DNA of 64,000 nt from Lachnospiraceae bacterium (GCA_910575475.1 CAJTGD010000026.1:22929-86928); one strand, 5' to 3'. Positions 42,090-51,124 are shown, counted from the first letter of the stretch. A program made the numbers and translations. The notes: a model not told the origin generated them from the sequence alone.

Positions 42090-43733
42090 ATGGAAATGTA
42101 CGGAAAAGATAGGAAAAGACGAGCGGAAAAAAGAGTGCGGAGGCATCTGACCTCTAAAATACTGATTCTTATTATTGTATTTATCTTACCTTTAAATCTG
42201 ATTTTTTTCCTTACAGTGCAGAGAAGCATCGGGAAGGTGGAACAGCAGATCCGGCTTTCTCTGCAGAATGCCGCAGATGTATATATGGATGCACTGGATA
42301 AAGATATGGAGCGGGTGGACTACTATTTATATTCATCTTATATCAGTAATACAGATTTTGTTACATTGTTGAATACGAAGGATGAGTTGCAGTATCAGAA
42401 TGCGAAATACCGATGTATCCGGGATATGCAGGATGAGATTTCACTATCACTTAACTGTGAACTGCTGTTTTACTATCATGGGAAGAGAGACGAGTATATC
42501 ATGAGCTGCGGAGAAGGCGCTAAAAAAGAAAAATTCTGCAGTTTCCTGAAAGAGAACATGGAGAATAAACCGGAATGGATCATTGCGCAGGTAAAGGAAA
42601 AAGATTATCTTGTACGCATTACGAAGGTTGGAAACGTATATTACGGTGCATTTATTAATATTGAAGATTTTGTACAGAGGGTATCATCATCTGTGAATTA
42701 TGAAAGCGTATCCGTTTCTATGACAAAGAAGCAGGAAGAAGGAGGACGGGAAAAGGCGATCATAGCTTCTCAGGAAAGCATACGTGCAGATGCCAGACTC
42801 TGTGTGAAGGTCACGACAAAAGAAATCGTCAAGATGCTTTCGGTATGGGAGTGGGGGATGGCGGTTATGGCCATTTTGTCAATCGGCATGATCCCCCTTT
42901 TATACATGGTTCTGAAGAAATGGGTACTTTCGCCTCTGAAAGAATTAAACTACGCACACCATGAACTGGAGATTGGAAATGAGGGTTATCGGATCGAGAA
43001 AGAGGGAAATTCCCTTGAATTTTTCGAGGCATATCGTTCTTTTAATGAGATGGCGGATAATATATACAGCTTAAAGCTGGAGAACATGGAGAAAAAGCTT
43101 GCGGCCAAGCAGCTTGCCCTGAATAATCTGCAGCTGCAGATACGCCCTCATTTTCTGCTCAATACATTTAATCTGATGTTTAATCTGGCATCGGAAAAGG
43201 ATATGGAAAATATCAAGGAGCTGGTGCTTTATTTATCAGGATACTTCCGTCATATTTTTCACAGCGGGAAGGAACTGGAACTATTTCAAAAGGAACTGAC
43301 ACTGATCGAAGGATATATGAAGGCAGCGAAGCTCCGATATCCGGGGATGCTAGACATCAGCTATCAGATTGATCCGGAAGTGTGCCTGGTGCGGGTTCCG
43401 CCTCTTTTGATCCATAATTTTATAGAAAATGTGGTGAAGCATGCCCTGATAAAAGACCGCGTTATCCATATCATGCTGACGGCAGAGTATACCAACGGTG
43501 AAGTGAATTTTGTGGTCAGTGATAACGGAGCCGGGATGGAAGAGGAAAAGGTGAGGATGATCAATGAAGGAAAGTTTATGGAGAATGAAGAAAGGATTTT
43601 TGTAGGACTTAGAAATGCGGCTATGCGTCTCCGGTATTTTTACGGAGAAACCGCCTACATCCGGGTGGAGTCAGAACTGAATTATGGGACAGTATTTACG
43701 GTTGCATTTCCCTATGATCTGGAGGAGGAATAA
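42090..43733 (+). CDS. YesM/LytS-type sensor histidine kinase
   Basis: 547 residues. Membrane helices at about 25-47 and 250-272 enclose a ~200-residue extracellular sensor region of Cache-like length. A HAMP-like segment follows, then the His-kinase domain of the YesM family: LNNLQLQIRPHFLLNTFNLMF with the phospho-acceptor His, VPPLLIHNFIENVVKHALI, VVSDNGAGMEEEKV and FVGLRNAAMRLRYFYG. CGGAGGAG precedes the ATG. It is followed after 2 bases by an AraC-type regulator and then a carbohydrate-type ABC importer, so it probably senses the transported solute outside the cell. Confidence 0.92.
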   Translation: MEMYGKDRKRRAEKRVRRHLTSKILILIIVFILPLNLIFFLTVQRSIGKVEQQIRLSLQNAADVYMDALDKDMERVDYYLYSSYISNTDFVTLLNTKDELQYQNAKYRCIRDMQDEISLSLNCELLFYYHGKRDEYIMSCGEGAKKEKFCSFLKENMENKPEWIIAQVKEKDYLVRITKVGNVYYGAFINIEDFVQRVSSSVNYESVSVSMTKKQEEGGREKAIIASQESIRADARLCVKVTTKEIVKMLSVWEWGMAVMAILSIGMIPLLYMVLKKWVLSPLKELNYAHHELEIGNEGYRIEKEGNSLEFFEAYRSFNEMADNIYSLKLENMEKKLAAKQLALNNLQLQIRPHFLLNTFNLMFNLASEKDMENIKELVLYLSGYFRHIFHSGKELELFQKELTLIEGYMKAAKLRYPGMLDISYQIDPEVCLVRVPPLLIHNFIENVVKHALIKDRVIHIMLTAEYTNGEVNFVVSDNGAGMEEEKVRMINEGKFMENEERIFVGLRNAAMRLRYFYGETAYIRVESELNYGTVFTVAFPYDLEEE

Positions 43734-43735
43734 CG

Positions 43736-44521
43736 ATGATTCTCTTAATTGTAAATGATGAAAAAGTAACGGCACAGACAATGTGGAAGGAAATATCATG
43801 GGAGAGCTGCGGGATCACAGAGGTTTACCTTGCCTATGATGCACTTGAAGCCAGGGAGCAGCTCATGTTACATGATGTGGATATCATGCTGTGTGATATC
43901 GAGATGCCTGGAGAAAATGGAATTGAACTGCTGAGATGGGTACGGCAGGAGCATATGGATGTGGAATGTATTTTTCTGACCTGTCATGCAAATTTCAGCT
44001 ATGCCCAGGATGCGGTAAAGCTGGACTGTATGGATTATGTCCTGATCCCGGTCCGGTATGAGGAAATCGCAGAATCTGTCCGAAAGGTGGCATGCCGCAG
44101 AGCAAAAAAGCAGGAAAAAGAGCAGCTGAGCAGATATGGCGAGCAGTGGGTGAATCAAAAGAAACAGGAGGTCATAGAGGAACAGGGTGAGAAAAAAAGT
44201 GCGAAACAGATGGTAAAAGAATGTGAGGAATATATCCTGAAAAATCTGGAAAATATAAACTTGTCCGTAAATGAAGCGGCAGCATACTGTCATCTGAGCC
44301 CTATTTACCTGAACAGGATATTCAAAAAAGAAAACGGTATCAGTATCAGCCAGTATATAATACGGGAAAAGATGCTATTGGCGGCAAAGCTTCTGAAAGA
44401 GGATGCTCTAACGGCTAATATGGTAGCGCTGAAGGTGGGATATCCAAGCTATCCTCATTTTTCGTCCACATTCAAAAAGTATTATGGCTGTTCGCCAAAG
44501 CAGTTTAAAGAAGAGGAATAA
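43736..44521 (+). CDS. AraC-type response regulator with atypical receiver
   Basis: 261 residues. The receiver keeps Asp54 (IMLCDIEMPGENG), but the acidic pocket reads IVNDEK (Asn7 in place of the usual first Asp) and the conserved Lys-Pro is Ile104-Pro (DYVLIPVRYEE). The AraC-type DNA-binding domain (about 160-261) looks complete: NLSVNEAAAYCHLSPIYLNRIFKKENGISISQYI and VALKVGYPSYPHFSSTFKKYYGCSPKQFK. It lies in one operon with the YesM-type kinase and should activate the importer genes that follow. Loss of the Lys suggests phosphorylation may not switch it in the standard way. Confidence 0.9.
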   Translation: MILLIVNDEKVTAQTMWKEISWESCGITEVYLAYDALEAREQLMLHDVDIMLCDIEMPGENGIELLRWVRQEHMDVECIFLTCHANFSYAQDAVKLDCMDYVLIPVRYEEIAESVRKVACRRAKKQEKEQLSRYGEQWVNQKKQEVIEEQGEKKSAKQMVKECEEYILKNLENINLSVNEAAAYCHLSPIYLNRIFKKENGISISQYIIREKMLLAAKLLKEDALTANMVALKVGYPSYPHFSSTFKKYYGCSPKQFKEEE

Positions 44522-44655
44522 TGTCTGGTAACATATTTGAAAGTTCATTTTCTGTAACTTTGCGTTCAGTTATCGAATGGTAAAGGCGGCTGCGGGATGC
44601 TAAAATTACAATAACGAAACGAGACAGGATAATTGAACGAAAAGGAGGAACGAAG

Positions 44656-46014
44656 ATGAAGAATGTGAAGCTGAAAAAGCAGATACTGAGCGGGGCATTG
44701 GCAGCGGCCATGCTGGCTGCACTGACGGCATGCGCAGGTAAAGAGCAGGACAGTTCAGGAACTGATACAGCAGGAACTGAAAATTCTATTGCGGAGGATT
44801 ATAAGGGAATCACACTGCGGTTTGTTGCAGATAACCATTCCTGGACGACATCCATGGAAGAGGTGATAGCAGAATTTGAAGAAGAAACAGGGGCAAAGGT
44901 TGAGATTGAAAGCTATTCCGAAGATAATCTGCTGAGTAAATTGAATGTGGAATTTGCAGGCAATTCAGAGAGCATGGATGTGGTGATGTTCCGTCCGCCC
45001 CTGGATGCAGGGACATTTATCGGCAATGGATGGCTGGAACCGCTGGATCGTTTTATTGAGGAAGATACAGAATTTGAATATGCAGATGTCAACGCATCAG
45101 CGTCAGAGCCTTGTATCAAAGAGGAGAGTGTTTATGGAATCCCGGTTGTAACGGAGGTTGAGATACTTTATTATCGAAAAGATATTCTGGAGGAATATGA
45201 AATTGATGTACCGGCAACATTTGATGAATTACTTGCAGCTGTGGAGAAGGTGACGGATAAAGAGAAAGAGCAATATGGCTTTGTGGCACGCGGAGCGCTT
45301 TCGCCATCAGTAACGCAGTGTGCAGGCTTTGTATTCTCAAACGGTGCGGACTGGGTGAGTGAGGACTTAAAAACCTGTACTGTTACAGATGAAAAAGTCA
45401 TCGATGCAATCTGCCTGTACGGTGAGCTGTTGGGAAAATACGGCCCTCCCGGTATCACAAATATGAGCTGGTCCGAAGTGATGACATTATTTGCTCAAGG
45501 GAATGCAGTCTTTGCGACGGAAGCCTCGGCAACTGCTTCCGTAGTAACAGATCCGGAATCCTCTTCTGTGTATGAAAACGTGGGATTTACAATGTTTCCG
45601 AGTGCAGCGGAAGGTGAGGATCCGGTTCCATACAATATTTCGGCATGGGCATTGGGGATGAACTCCAACTCTAAAAATAAAGAAGCGGCGTGGGCATTGA
45701 TCTCCAGGCTTGCAGGAAAAGAGGCCCAGGCAAAGGCTCAGGACGAGGGAGTATCAACAGCGCGGAGCTCTTCGTGGGCAAATGCGGAAGCTACAGATCT
45801 GTTCCCTCAGGAGCTGCTGGATCTGGTCGCATCCTGTAATGACATCGGACGGGGCTATAATTTTGTCGCATTTGGACAAAATGTGCAGGAAGCGCGCAAT
45901 CTCGTCGGTTCTGTGGTAACTGCCTCCATTGAGAGCGGCGGCGACTATGATACGGTTATGAAAGCGGCTGAAGATATAAAAGAGGATTTCCAGGATATTC
46001 TGGATCATCAGTAG
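44656..46014 (+). CDS. Extracellular solute-binding lipoprotein (carbohydrate/glycerophosphate-type ABC)
   Basis: 452 residues. Lipoprotein signal peptide with Cys26 (LTACAGKE), an acidic Ser/Thr linker, then a family 1 extracellular binding fold: ITLRFVADNHSWTTSMEEVIAEFEEETGAKVEIES, VVMFRPPLDAGTFIGNGWLEPLD, YGIPVVTEVEILYYRKDIL, FDELLAAVEKV. Such proteins serve MalFG/UgpAE-type permeases, which are the next two genes. AAAGGAGGAACGAAG lies before the ATG. The neighbouring phosphodiesterase suggests a glycerophosphodiester or sugar-phosphodiester ligand, an inference. Confidence 0.92.
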   Translation: MKNVKLKKQILSGALAAAMLAALTACAGKEQDSSGTDTAGTENSIAEDYKGITLRFVADNHSWTTSMEEVIAEFEEETGAKVEIESYSEDNLLSKLNVEFAGNSESMDVVMFRPPLDAGTFIGNGWLEPLDRFIEEDTEFEYADVNASASEPCIKEESVYGIPVVTEVEILYYRKDILEEYEIDVPATFDELLAAVEKVTDKEKEQYGFVARGALSPSVTQCAGFVFSNGADWVSEDLKTCTVTDEKVIDAICLYGELLGKYGPPGITNMSWSEVMTLFAQGNAVFATEASATASVVTDPESSSVYENVGFTMFPSAAEGEDPVPYNISAWALGMNSNSKNKEAAWALISRLAGKEAQAKAQDEGVSTARSSSWANAEATDLFPQELLDLVASCNDIGRGYNFVAFGQNVQEARNLVGSVVTASIESGGDYDTVMKAAEDIKEDFQDILDHQ

Positions 46015-46028
46015 AAAGCAGAAAAAAT

Positions 46029-46073
46029 AGGGCTGGCTCTGTCAGTGGCTGATTCTGATGGAGCGCAGCCCGT
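46029..46073 (+). terminator. Hairpin after the solute-binding gene
   Basis: GGGCTG-G-CTC near 46030 pairs with GAGC-GCAGCCC near 46070, with smaller internal pairing. It may act as a partial terminator or message stabiliser, giving more binding protein than permease. Confidence 0.35.
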
Positions 46074-46080
46074 CTTTACT

Positions 46081-46140
46081 TATTGTACAGGTTATTTACT
46101 TATTGTACAGGTTATTTACTTACTGTACAGATTATTTACT
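46081..46140 (+). repeat. Three tandem 20-bp repeats
   Basis: TATTGTACAGGTTATTTACT is present at 46081-46100 and 46101-46120 without change, and at 46121-46140 with two changes. TTTACT at 46075-46080 is the end of a further partial unit. Each unit contains a TGTACA core. The array ends ~25 bases before the first permease gene. Confidence 0.9.
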
Positions 46141-46164
46141 GACTCTGCATAGAAAGGCGGACTT

Positions 46165-47061
46165 ATGAAGACAAGTAAGATAACACGGTTTATGGACCGG
46201 CATATGAAGATCATCTATATGACGCCGTGCATTCTGTTTTTGATCGTTATGGTGGTGTTTCCGCTGCTTTATACCTTCCGGCTGAGTTTTTTTGACTGGG
46301 GGATGTCTACGGTCACGGAACCTGAATTTATCGGTTTGAAAAATTACTCGGAGCTGCTTCATGACCAGTATTTTATTTCCTCAATCTGGATCACGCTGAA
46401 GTATAGCTTGATCTCTGTGATACTGGAAGTACTGATAGGCATTATTCTGGCTTTGATGCTGAACCGCAGAAAATTATTTATGAGAAATGTATTTAAGACA
46501 GTGATGCTGATCCCCATGAGCATGACTCCTGTTGCAGTAGGGATGATATGGAAGCTGCTGATGGATCCTTCGATCGGACTGTTTAATTATGGATTGAAAT
46601 TGATGGGGCTGCCGGCCAGCGAATGGATCTTTGGATCCACAACGGTGATCCGCTCTCTCATTATGATCGATGTATGGGAATGGTCTCCCATGGTGGCTTT
46701 GATCGTTCTGGCAGGGCTGAGCGGAATTGATGAAGATATCTATGAGGCGGCAACGATGGACGGGGCTGGTTATCTGCAGAAAACATTCCGGATCACACTT
46801 CCGCTCTCGCTCAATGTAATTCTGGTCGCAGCGCTCCTCAGGCTGATCGATGCATTGAAGACCTTTGATATCATTTATTCTACGACACAGGGCGGCCCGG
46901 CATTTCAATCACAGACGATCAATATTTATTCGTATTTATATGGGTTCCAATATTATAAATATGGTTATGCTTCCGCATCCATGATTCTGTTTCTGATGTT
47001 AGTATTGGTAGTTACCGGCATTGTAATGTATATCCGGACAAAGGTGGTGGTCGATCGATGA
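46165..47061 (+). CDS. ABC transporter permease, MalF/UgpA-type
   Basis: 298 residues, six predicted membrane helices. The EAA loop reads LSGIDEDIYEAATMDGAGYLQKTFRITLPLS, the standard contact site for the ATPase. N-terminal MTPCILFLIVMVVFPLLYTFRLSFFDWG is typical for MalF/UgpA-type permeases of carbohydrates. The ATPase (probably a shared MsmK/UgpC-like protein) is not encoded in this operon. It ends by ATGA-type overlap with the second permease. Confidence 0.94.
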   Translation: MKTSKITRFMDRHMKIIYMTPCILFLIVMVVFPLLYTFRLSFFDWGMSTVTEPEFIGLKNYSELLHDQYFISSIWITLKYSLISVILEVLIGIILALMLNRRKLFMRNVFKTVMLIPMSMTPVAVGMIWKLLMDPSIGLFNYGLKLMGLPASEWIFGSTTVIRSLIMIDVWEWSPMVALIVLAGLSGIDEDIYEAATMDGAGYLQKTFRITLPLSLNVILVAALLRLIDALKTFDIIYSTTQGGPAFQSQTINIYSYLYGFQYYKYGYASASMILFLMLVLVVTGIVMYIRTKVVVDR

Positions 47062-47912
47062 GCAGGCAGACAAAGCTGCATTCAGGTACAGCCTGTAAAG
47101 GGAAAAGGGCAGGCAGTACATTTTTATTCTATCTTTTATTGGCCGGAGTGGTCATAGTTACGGTTTTTCCGTTTGTATTTATGATCCTGGCTTCTTTTAA
47201 AACCACGGTAGAAATTCAAAACCCGTCGAGGTTTTTAAATTTTACATTTATAACAAGCAACTATACAGAGGTATTTGAGCGCTTCAGCTTTGCAAAGCCA
47301 ATCTGGAACAGCTTTTATGTGGCATTTATGACGACAGTTATTTCACTGGTCATCGCACTGCCTGCGGCTTATGCGATCTCAAAGTTTAAAATGCATAGGA
47401 TGAGCGCGGGGATTTTGGTGACTCGGATGATTCCCGGAATCTGCTTTCTTCTTCCATGGTTCAAGATTTTTTCGGCCATGGGGCTTACAGATACCTATAC
47501 CTCTCTGATCTTATCGTATATGCTGGTGGCGGTTCCGTTTATCATCTGGATCATGGTGCCGCACTTTGAAAATCTGCCTCAGGATCTGGAACAGGCGGCA
47601 ATGATCGACGGTTGTTCTCAGAATATGATCTTTGTACGGATCATGCTTCCGCTGTCTGTGCCGGGGATTATCACAGCCGCATTGATGAGCTTTATCAATG
47701 CATGGAATAACTTTTTATTTGCGCTCGCATTATCCGGGTATCAGACAAAGACGCTCCCTATGGCTGTTTATAATTTTATCGGCTATGCAAAAATCTCCTG
47801 GGGACCATTGATGGCAGCGGCAACGATCATTACAGGTCCCATTGTATTATTGTCCCTGATCATGCAGAAATATGTGGTTTCCGGGATGACCGCAGGTGCA
47901 GTAAAAGGATAG
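47058..47912 (+). CDS. ABC transporter permease, MalG/UgpE-type
   Basis: 284 residues, six membrane helices. FPFVFMILASFKTTVEIQNPSRF near the N-terminus and the EAA loop LPQDLEQAAMIDGCSQNMIFVRIMLPLSVPG mark a MalG/UgpE-type permease. It overlaps the MalF-type gene by 4 bases (ATGA) and forms the heterodimeric channel with it. Like the partner it relies on an ATPase encoded elsewhere. Confidence 0.94.
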   Translation: MSRQTKLHSGTACKGKRAGSTFLFYLLLAGVVIVTVFPFVFMILASFKTTVEIQNPSRFLNFTFITSNYTEVFERFSFAKPIWNSFYVAFMTTVISLVIALPAAYAISKFKMHRMSAGILVTRMIPGICFLLPWFKIFSAMGLTDTYTSLILSYMLVAVPFIIWIMVPHFENLPQDLEQAAMIDGCSQNMIFVRIMLPLSVPGIITAALMSFINAWNNFLFALALSGYQTKTLPMAVYNFIGYAKISWGPLMAAATIITGPIVLLSLIMQKYVVSGMTAGAVKG

Positions 47913-47966
47913 GTGCGCCCAGAAAGCACAAATTGACGTTTAAATACATAGAAAGGAAAACAAAAA

Positions 47967-48875
47967 ATGATCATTTCGACAACCCTGAACACGCTGAATC
48001 CGTTGGAAACGGAGGGCGGATATCCTGCTGTAAAAATTATGCAGATGCTTTATGATGCCGGATTCCGTGCTGTAGATCTGTGCGCGTTTCGCTATATTGC
48101 AGAGGAAAAACAATATGGTTCCAATGCATTTTTCAGCGGACAGTGGAAAGGATGGATCGAGGAGCTTCACGGGTTTGCACGTCAGCATAGTATGATATTC
48201 AACCAGTCCCATAATGTGACATACCAATATTTTAAGGAAAATGAACAGACACGCCTGTTGGATGAGATGACGGACCGGGTGATAGAAGCAAGCGCTATGC
48301 TTGACATTCCGCTGACGGTGTTTCATCCGATCGCTCCGCCGGGAATGGAAAAAGAACGAAAGGTCTGTCTGGAAAAGAACTGTGAATATTTCAAACGGAA
48401 GGCTGAGACAGCAATAAGATGGAACATGAAGATCGGGTTGGAGAATATGCTGTCAAACCGTTATTTTGACGGAACCAGCTATCATCGTTATTGTACAAAT
48501 ACGGAAGAACTGTTGGAACTCGCGGATAAAATCGGCATGCCTAATGTAGGCATCTGCTATGACATCGGTCATGGGCACTATATGAGCGGAACACCGGAAA
48601 AGGATATCTACGCTCTGCAGCCATATCTCTGGGCGCTGCATGTACATGACAATGACCGGTGGAACGATGAACATTTGCTTCCTTATCAGGGAACGGCCAA
48701 TTGGGAAGCGGTCTGCAAAGCTCTGGCGGAGATCAGATATCAGGGTGATCTGACTCTGGAAATATCGAATGCGGTTTCGAGAATGCCGGAGGCTGTACAG
48801 AGAACAGCACTGAAGAGCGCCTGCGAGATTGCGGAATATCTGGTTTTACGCATAGAAGATCATAAAAACAAATGA
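47967..48875 (+). CDS. Xylose-isomerase-like TIM-barrel protein (sugar phosphate isomerase/epimerase)
   Basis: 302 residues with the AP-endonuclease-2/xylose-isomerase-like TIM barrel. The metal-binding positions are visible as Glu in IGLENM, Asp-His in CYDIGHGHY, His-x-Asp in ALHVHDNDRWND (the motif for many inosose/ketose isomerases and epimerases) and Glu in LTLEISN. Cytosolic, divalent metal-dependent. AGAAAGGAAAAC precedes the ATG, and the phosphodiesterase gene follows within the operon. It probably isomerises the sugar released after uptake; the exact substrate is open. Confidence 0.88.
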   Translation: MIISTTLNTLNPLETEGGYPAVKIMQMLYDAGFRAVDLCAFRYIAEEKQYGSNAFFSGQWKGWIEELHGFARQHSMIFNQSHNVTYQYFKENEQTRLLDEMTDRVIEASAMLDIPLTVFHPIAPPGMEKERKVCLEKNCEYFKRKAETAIRWNMKIGLENMLSNRYFDGTSYHRYCTNTEELLELADKIGMPNVGICYDIGHGHYMSGTPEKDIYALQPYLWALHVHDNDRWNDEHLLPYQGTANWEAVCKALAEIRYQGDLTLEISNAVSRMPEAVQRTALKSACEIAEYLVLRIEDHKNK

Positions 48876-48892
48876 AAAAGAGGAGGTGCAGG

Positions 48893-49672
48893 ATGTTTAC
48901 GCTGCAGGAATTAAAAACGACGGATAAGATTATTGTTGCCGGACACCGAGGCTATTCCGGAAGATTCCCTGAAAATTCACTTCTTGCGTTTCGGGAGGCA
49001 GCAGAAGCCGGATGCGATATGATTGAATTGGATGTGACACTTTCAAAAGACGGAGTACCGGTAATCTCTCATGATGACTGTCTGGAACGCGTCAGCGATG
49101 GAAGCGGGATGATCGCGGATCATACGTGTGAAGAACTGAAAGAATTTGATTTTGGTATCCGCCATGGAGAAGCGTTTCGGGGAATCCGGATTCCTACGTT
49201 TCGGGAGTCGCTGGAACTGTTCAGGAAATATCCAAGAGTATTGCTTGACATAGATTTTAAAATCAGTCCGCAGATTGGAAGAACATTAGAAACGGTACAG
49301 AAACTGATCCGCGAATTTCATATGCAAGACCGCTGTATTTACAACAGCTGTGATGGAGACATTGTTTCGCTTCTGGCCGGGCAGGGCCACATTGTAGTGG
49401 GAGCGCCACATTCCTTTGCAGAGAAGGTTCATTATTCGGAGGAAACATATCAGGATCTGTGGTGTGTGTGTATTCCTTTGGAAGAGCTGACCCCGGAGTC
49501 TGCACATAGCTATCTGGCAGAAGGAAAAGTAGTTGCGGCAGTAAGTCCAGATACTCCCAGGCAGGTTCGCTATGCGCTGCATTGCGGCGCGAGGCTTTTG
49601 ATCGCAGATGATCCGCGCTGTGCGGTGGCGGCTGCAAATATATTGAATGGGGAGAATAAAAGTGCTGTGTGA
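48893..49672 (+). CDS. Glycerophosphodiester phosphodiesterase
   Basis: 259 residues. GDPD-family motifs: VAGHRGYSGRFPENSLLAF (catalytic His, with the Glu in PEN), GCDMIELDVTLSKDGVPVISHDD (Glu-x-Asp metal ligands and the second catalytic His). No signal peptide, so cytosolic, as for UgpQ. It cleaves glycerophosphodiesters to glycerol-3-phosphate and an alcohol. The ATG at 48893 is chosen because AGGAGGTGCAGG lies directly upstream; an ATG at 48872 overlaps the previous stop. Presence in a Ugp/Mal-type uptake operon suggests that imported phosphodiesters are split here. Confidence 0.92.
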   Translation: MFTLQELKTTDKIIVAGHRGYSGRFPENSLLAFREAAEAGCDMIELDVTLSKDGVPVISHDDCLERVSDGSGMIADHTCEELKEFDFGIRHGEAFRGIRIPTFRESLELFRKYPRVLLDIDFKISPQIGRTLETVQKLIREFHMQDRCIYNSCDGDIVSLLAGQGHIVVGAPHSFAEKVHYSEETYQDLWCVCIPLEELTPESAHSYLAEGKVVAAVSPDTPRQVRYALHCGARLLIADDPRCAVAAANILNGENKSAV

Positions 49673-50363
49673 GAACGCTTTTACAGAGATTGCGGAGGGA
49701 TGGAGCCTATATGCGGTTATATTGAGGCTTCTATTTTCGCTTATCATAGGAATCGTTGTGGGGATCGACCGGGGACTGAAGCGGCGTGGGGCCGGAGTAA
49801 AGACTCATGTGATGGTATGTCTTGGCTCTGCGCTGGTCATGATCACAAGTGAATATATGTCAGTTCATTTTGAAGCAAGGGCAGACATGGCAAGGCTTGG
49901 TGCGCAGGTGATCAGCGGAGTTGGTTTTTTGGGAGTCGGCACGATACTTGTGACAGGAAAAAATCAAATTCGGGGTCTGACAACAGCGGCTGGGTTATGG
50001 GTCTGTGCGTGTATGGGGCTGGCGGCAGGCATAGGATTTGTGGAGGGTGCACTGATCACGCTGCTTTTTGTTATGGGGACGTTCTGTATACTTGCAAAAT
50101 TAGATACGCTTGTTCAGCATTTTTCAAAGGTGTTCGAATTGTATTTAGAATTTGAGGCAAATAAGAATGTAAGCCGGTTTTTAGAAGAAATGCGTAGACA
50201 GGGAGTAAAAGTAGAATTGATAAATATTTCCAGGGAAAAGATACCGGAGAAAATCACGACAGCGATCGTCAGTGTAGAGGTCAAAAAACGAATGAAAGGT
50301 CATCCTGATCTGATTGATGAAATACAGAAATGGGATTTTGTAAAATATGTAGAAGAATTATAG
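49662..50363 (+). CDS. MgtC/SapB-family membrane protein
   Basis: About 233 residues. N-terminal membrane domain of 4-5 helices with the MgtC signature RLLFSLIIGIVVGIDRGLKRRGAGVKTHVMVCLGSALVM and GAQVISGVGFLGVGTILV...IRGLTTAAGLWVCACMGLAAGIGF; the C-terminal ~75 residues are a soluble ACT-like domain. I prefer the GTG at 49662, which has GGGGAG 7 bases upstream, though an ATG at 49647 is in frame. It overlaps the phosphodiesterase end. MgtC proteins act in Mg2+ limitation and phosphate homeostasis, which would fit a phosphodiester-using operon. Confidence 0.9.
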   Translation: MLCENAFTEIAEGWSLYAVILRLLFSLIIGIVVGIDRGLKRRGAGVKTHVMVCLGSALVMITSEYMSVHFEARADMARLGAQVISGVGFLGVGTILVTGKNQIRGLTTAAGLWVCACMGLAAGIGFVEGALITLLFVMGTFCILAKLDTLVQHFSKVFELYLEFEANKNVSRFLEEMRRQGVKVELINISREKIPEKITTAIVSVEVKKRMKGHPDLIDEIQKWDFVKYVEEL

Positions 50364-50523
50364 GATGATCTGAGAGTGTATATTTTATTTATAATTGAAT
50401 GGCCATGATGGGATACTGTTAAATATACTATGTGAGATTTTTTGCTTCAAATTGCATATGTTTTGCAACTTTTTGTTGATTTATTACCGAGATGTGTGTA
50501 AAATTGGTTGTAAAAGTGACACA

Positions 50524-50640
50524 AACACTTACATATCGAGATCAAGGGCATAAATATAAGGTTTCGTAAGTGCAAAATCCTGGATCCCAAGGGCACGCAA
50601 AAGCGTATGTCCCTGTGGGACGGACTTCGTCCGACAATAG
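50524..50640 (+). promoter_or_regulatory. Structured leader before an unknown gene
   Basis: Several stems follow one another: CACTTAC (~50526) with GTAAGTG (~50568), AGGGCA...TGTCCCT around 50599-50623, and CGGAC-TTC-GTCCG at about 50622-50634. No known riboswitch class is recognised. The remaining part of the 50364-50655 gap is AT-rich and shows no gene. Confidence 0.3.
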
Positions 50641-50655
50641 AAAGAAGGAGATCAT

Positions 50656-51015
50656 ATGCATCGTGAAGAGATAGAGCAGTATGCTTTTTTATATTTATGC
50701 GGGGCCAGAGACAGAAGGCTGCTGTCAGGAAGGGAGAAAATGACCTTTGCTGATTTTGACAGACTGATTTATATTACGGCCTTTTTGGGACTGATCCATT
50801 ATAATCTGAAAATGTGGAATCAATATTCTGTGCAGTTTCAAAACCAGTTAGAACGTCTCGATCTGTCATGTGAAACGAGGACTGCTCCGCTGCATTTGTC
50901 AGAATATGAAGAGGAGATATGCCGGCAGGAACGATGGCTCTCAGAATTTTGCAGCAGCGCTCCGAATCAGGAGATACAGGAGTACTTAAGAAAAGTAGTG
51001 GAAAGGTCAATATAG
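50656..51015 (+). CDS. Hypothetical protein, helical
   Basis: 119 residues from an ATG with AAGAAGGAG upstream. Sequence begins MHREEIEQYAFLYLCGARDRRLLSGREKMTFADFDRLIYITAFLGLIHYNLKMWNQYS and ends NQEIQEYLRKVVERSI. It reads as a soluble helical protein with one moderately hydrophobic segment (LIYITAFLGLIHYNL), no signal peptide. No family recognised. It has its own, apparently structured, leader and is followed by the FMN-reductase gene ~110 bases later. Confidence 0.65.
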   Translation: MHREEIEQYAFLYLCGARDRRLLSGREKMTFADFDRLIYITAFLGLIHYNLKMWNQYSVQFQNQLERLDLSCETRTAPLHLSEYEEEICRQERWLSEFCSSAPNQEIQEYLRKVVERSI

Positions 51016-51124
51016 TAGTAATTGCCGTACACCTGAAATCGTGGTATGATTCTTTTATAGAAAATAATCGTATCTGTGAGTTTTTATCAGGCAGATACAA
51101 ATAACCACTGATGGAGGTAGAAGG

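Noticed and set aside
46075..46140. Tandem repeats considered as a CRISPR array
   Set aside because: The units are directly adjacent with no spacers, and no cas gene is present. It is a plain tandem repeat.
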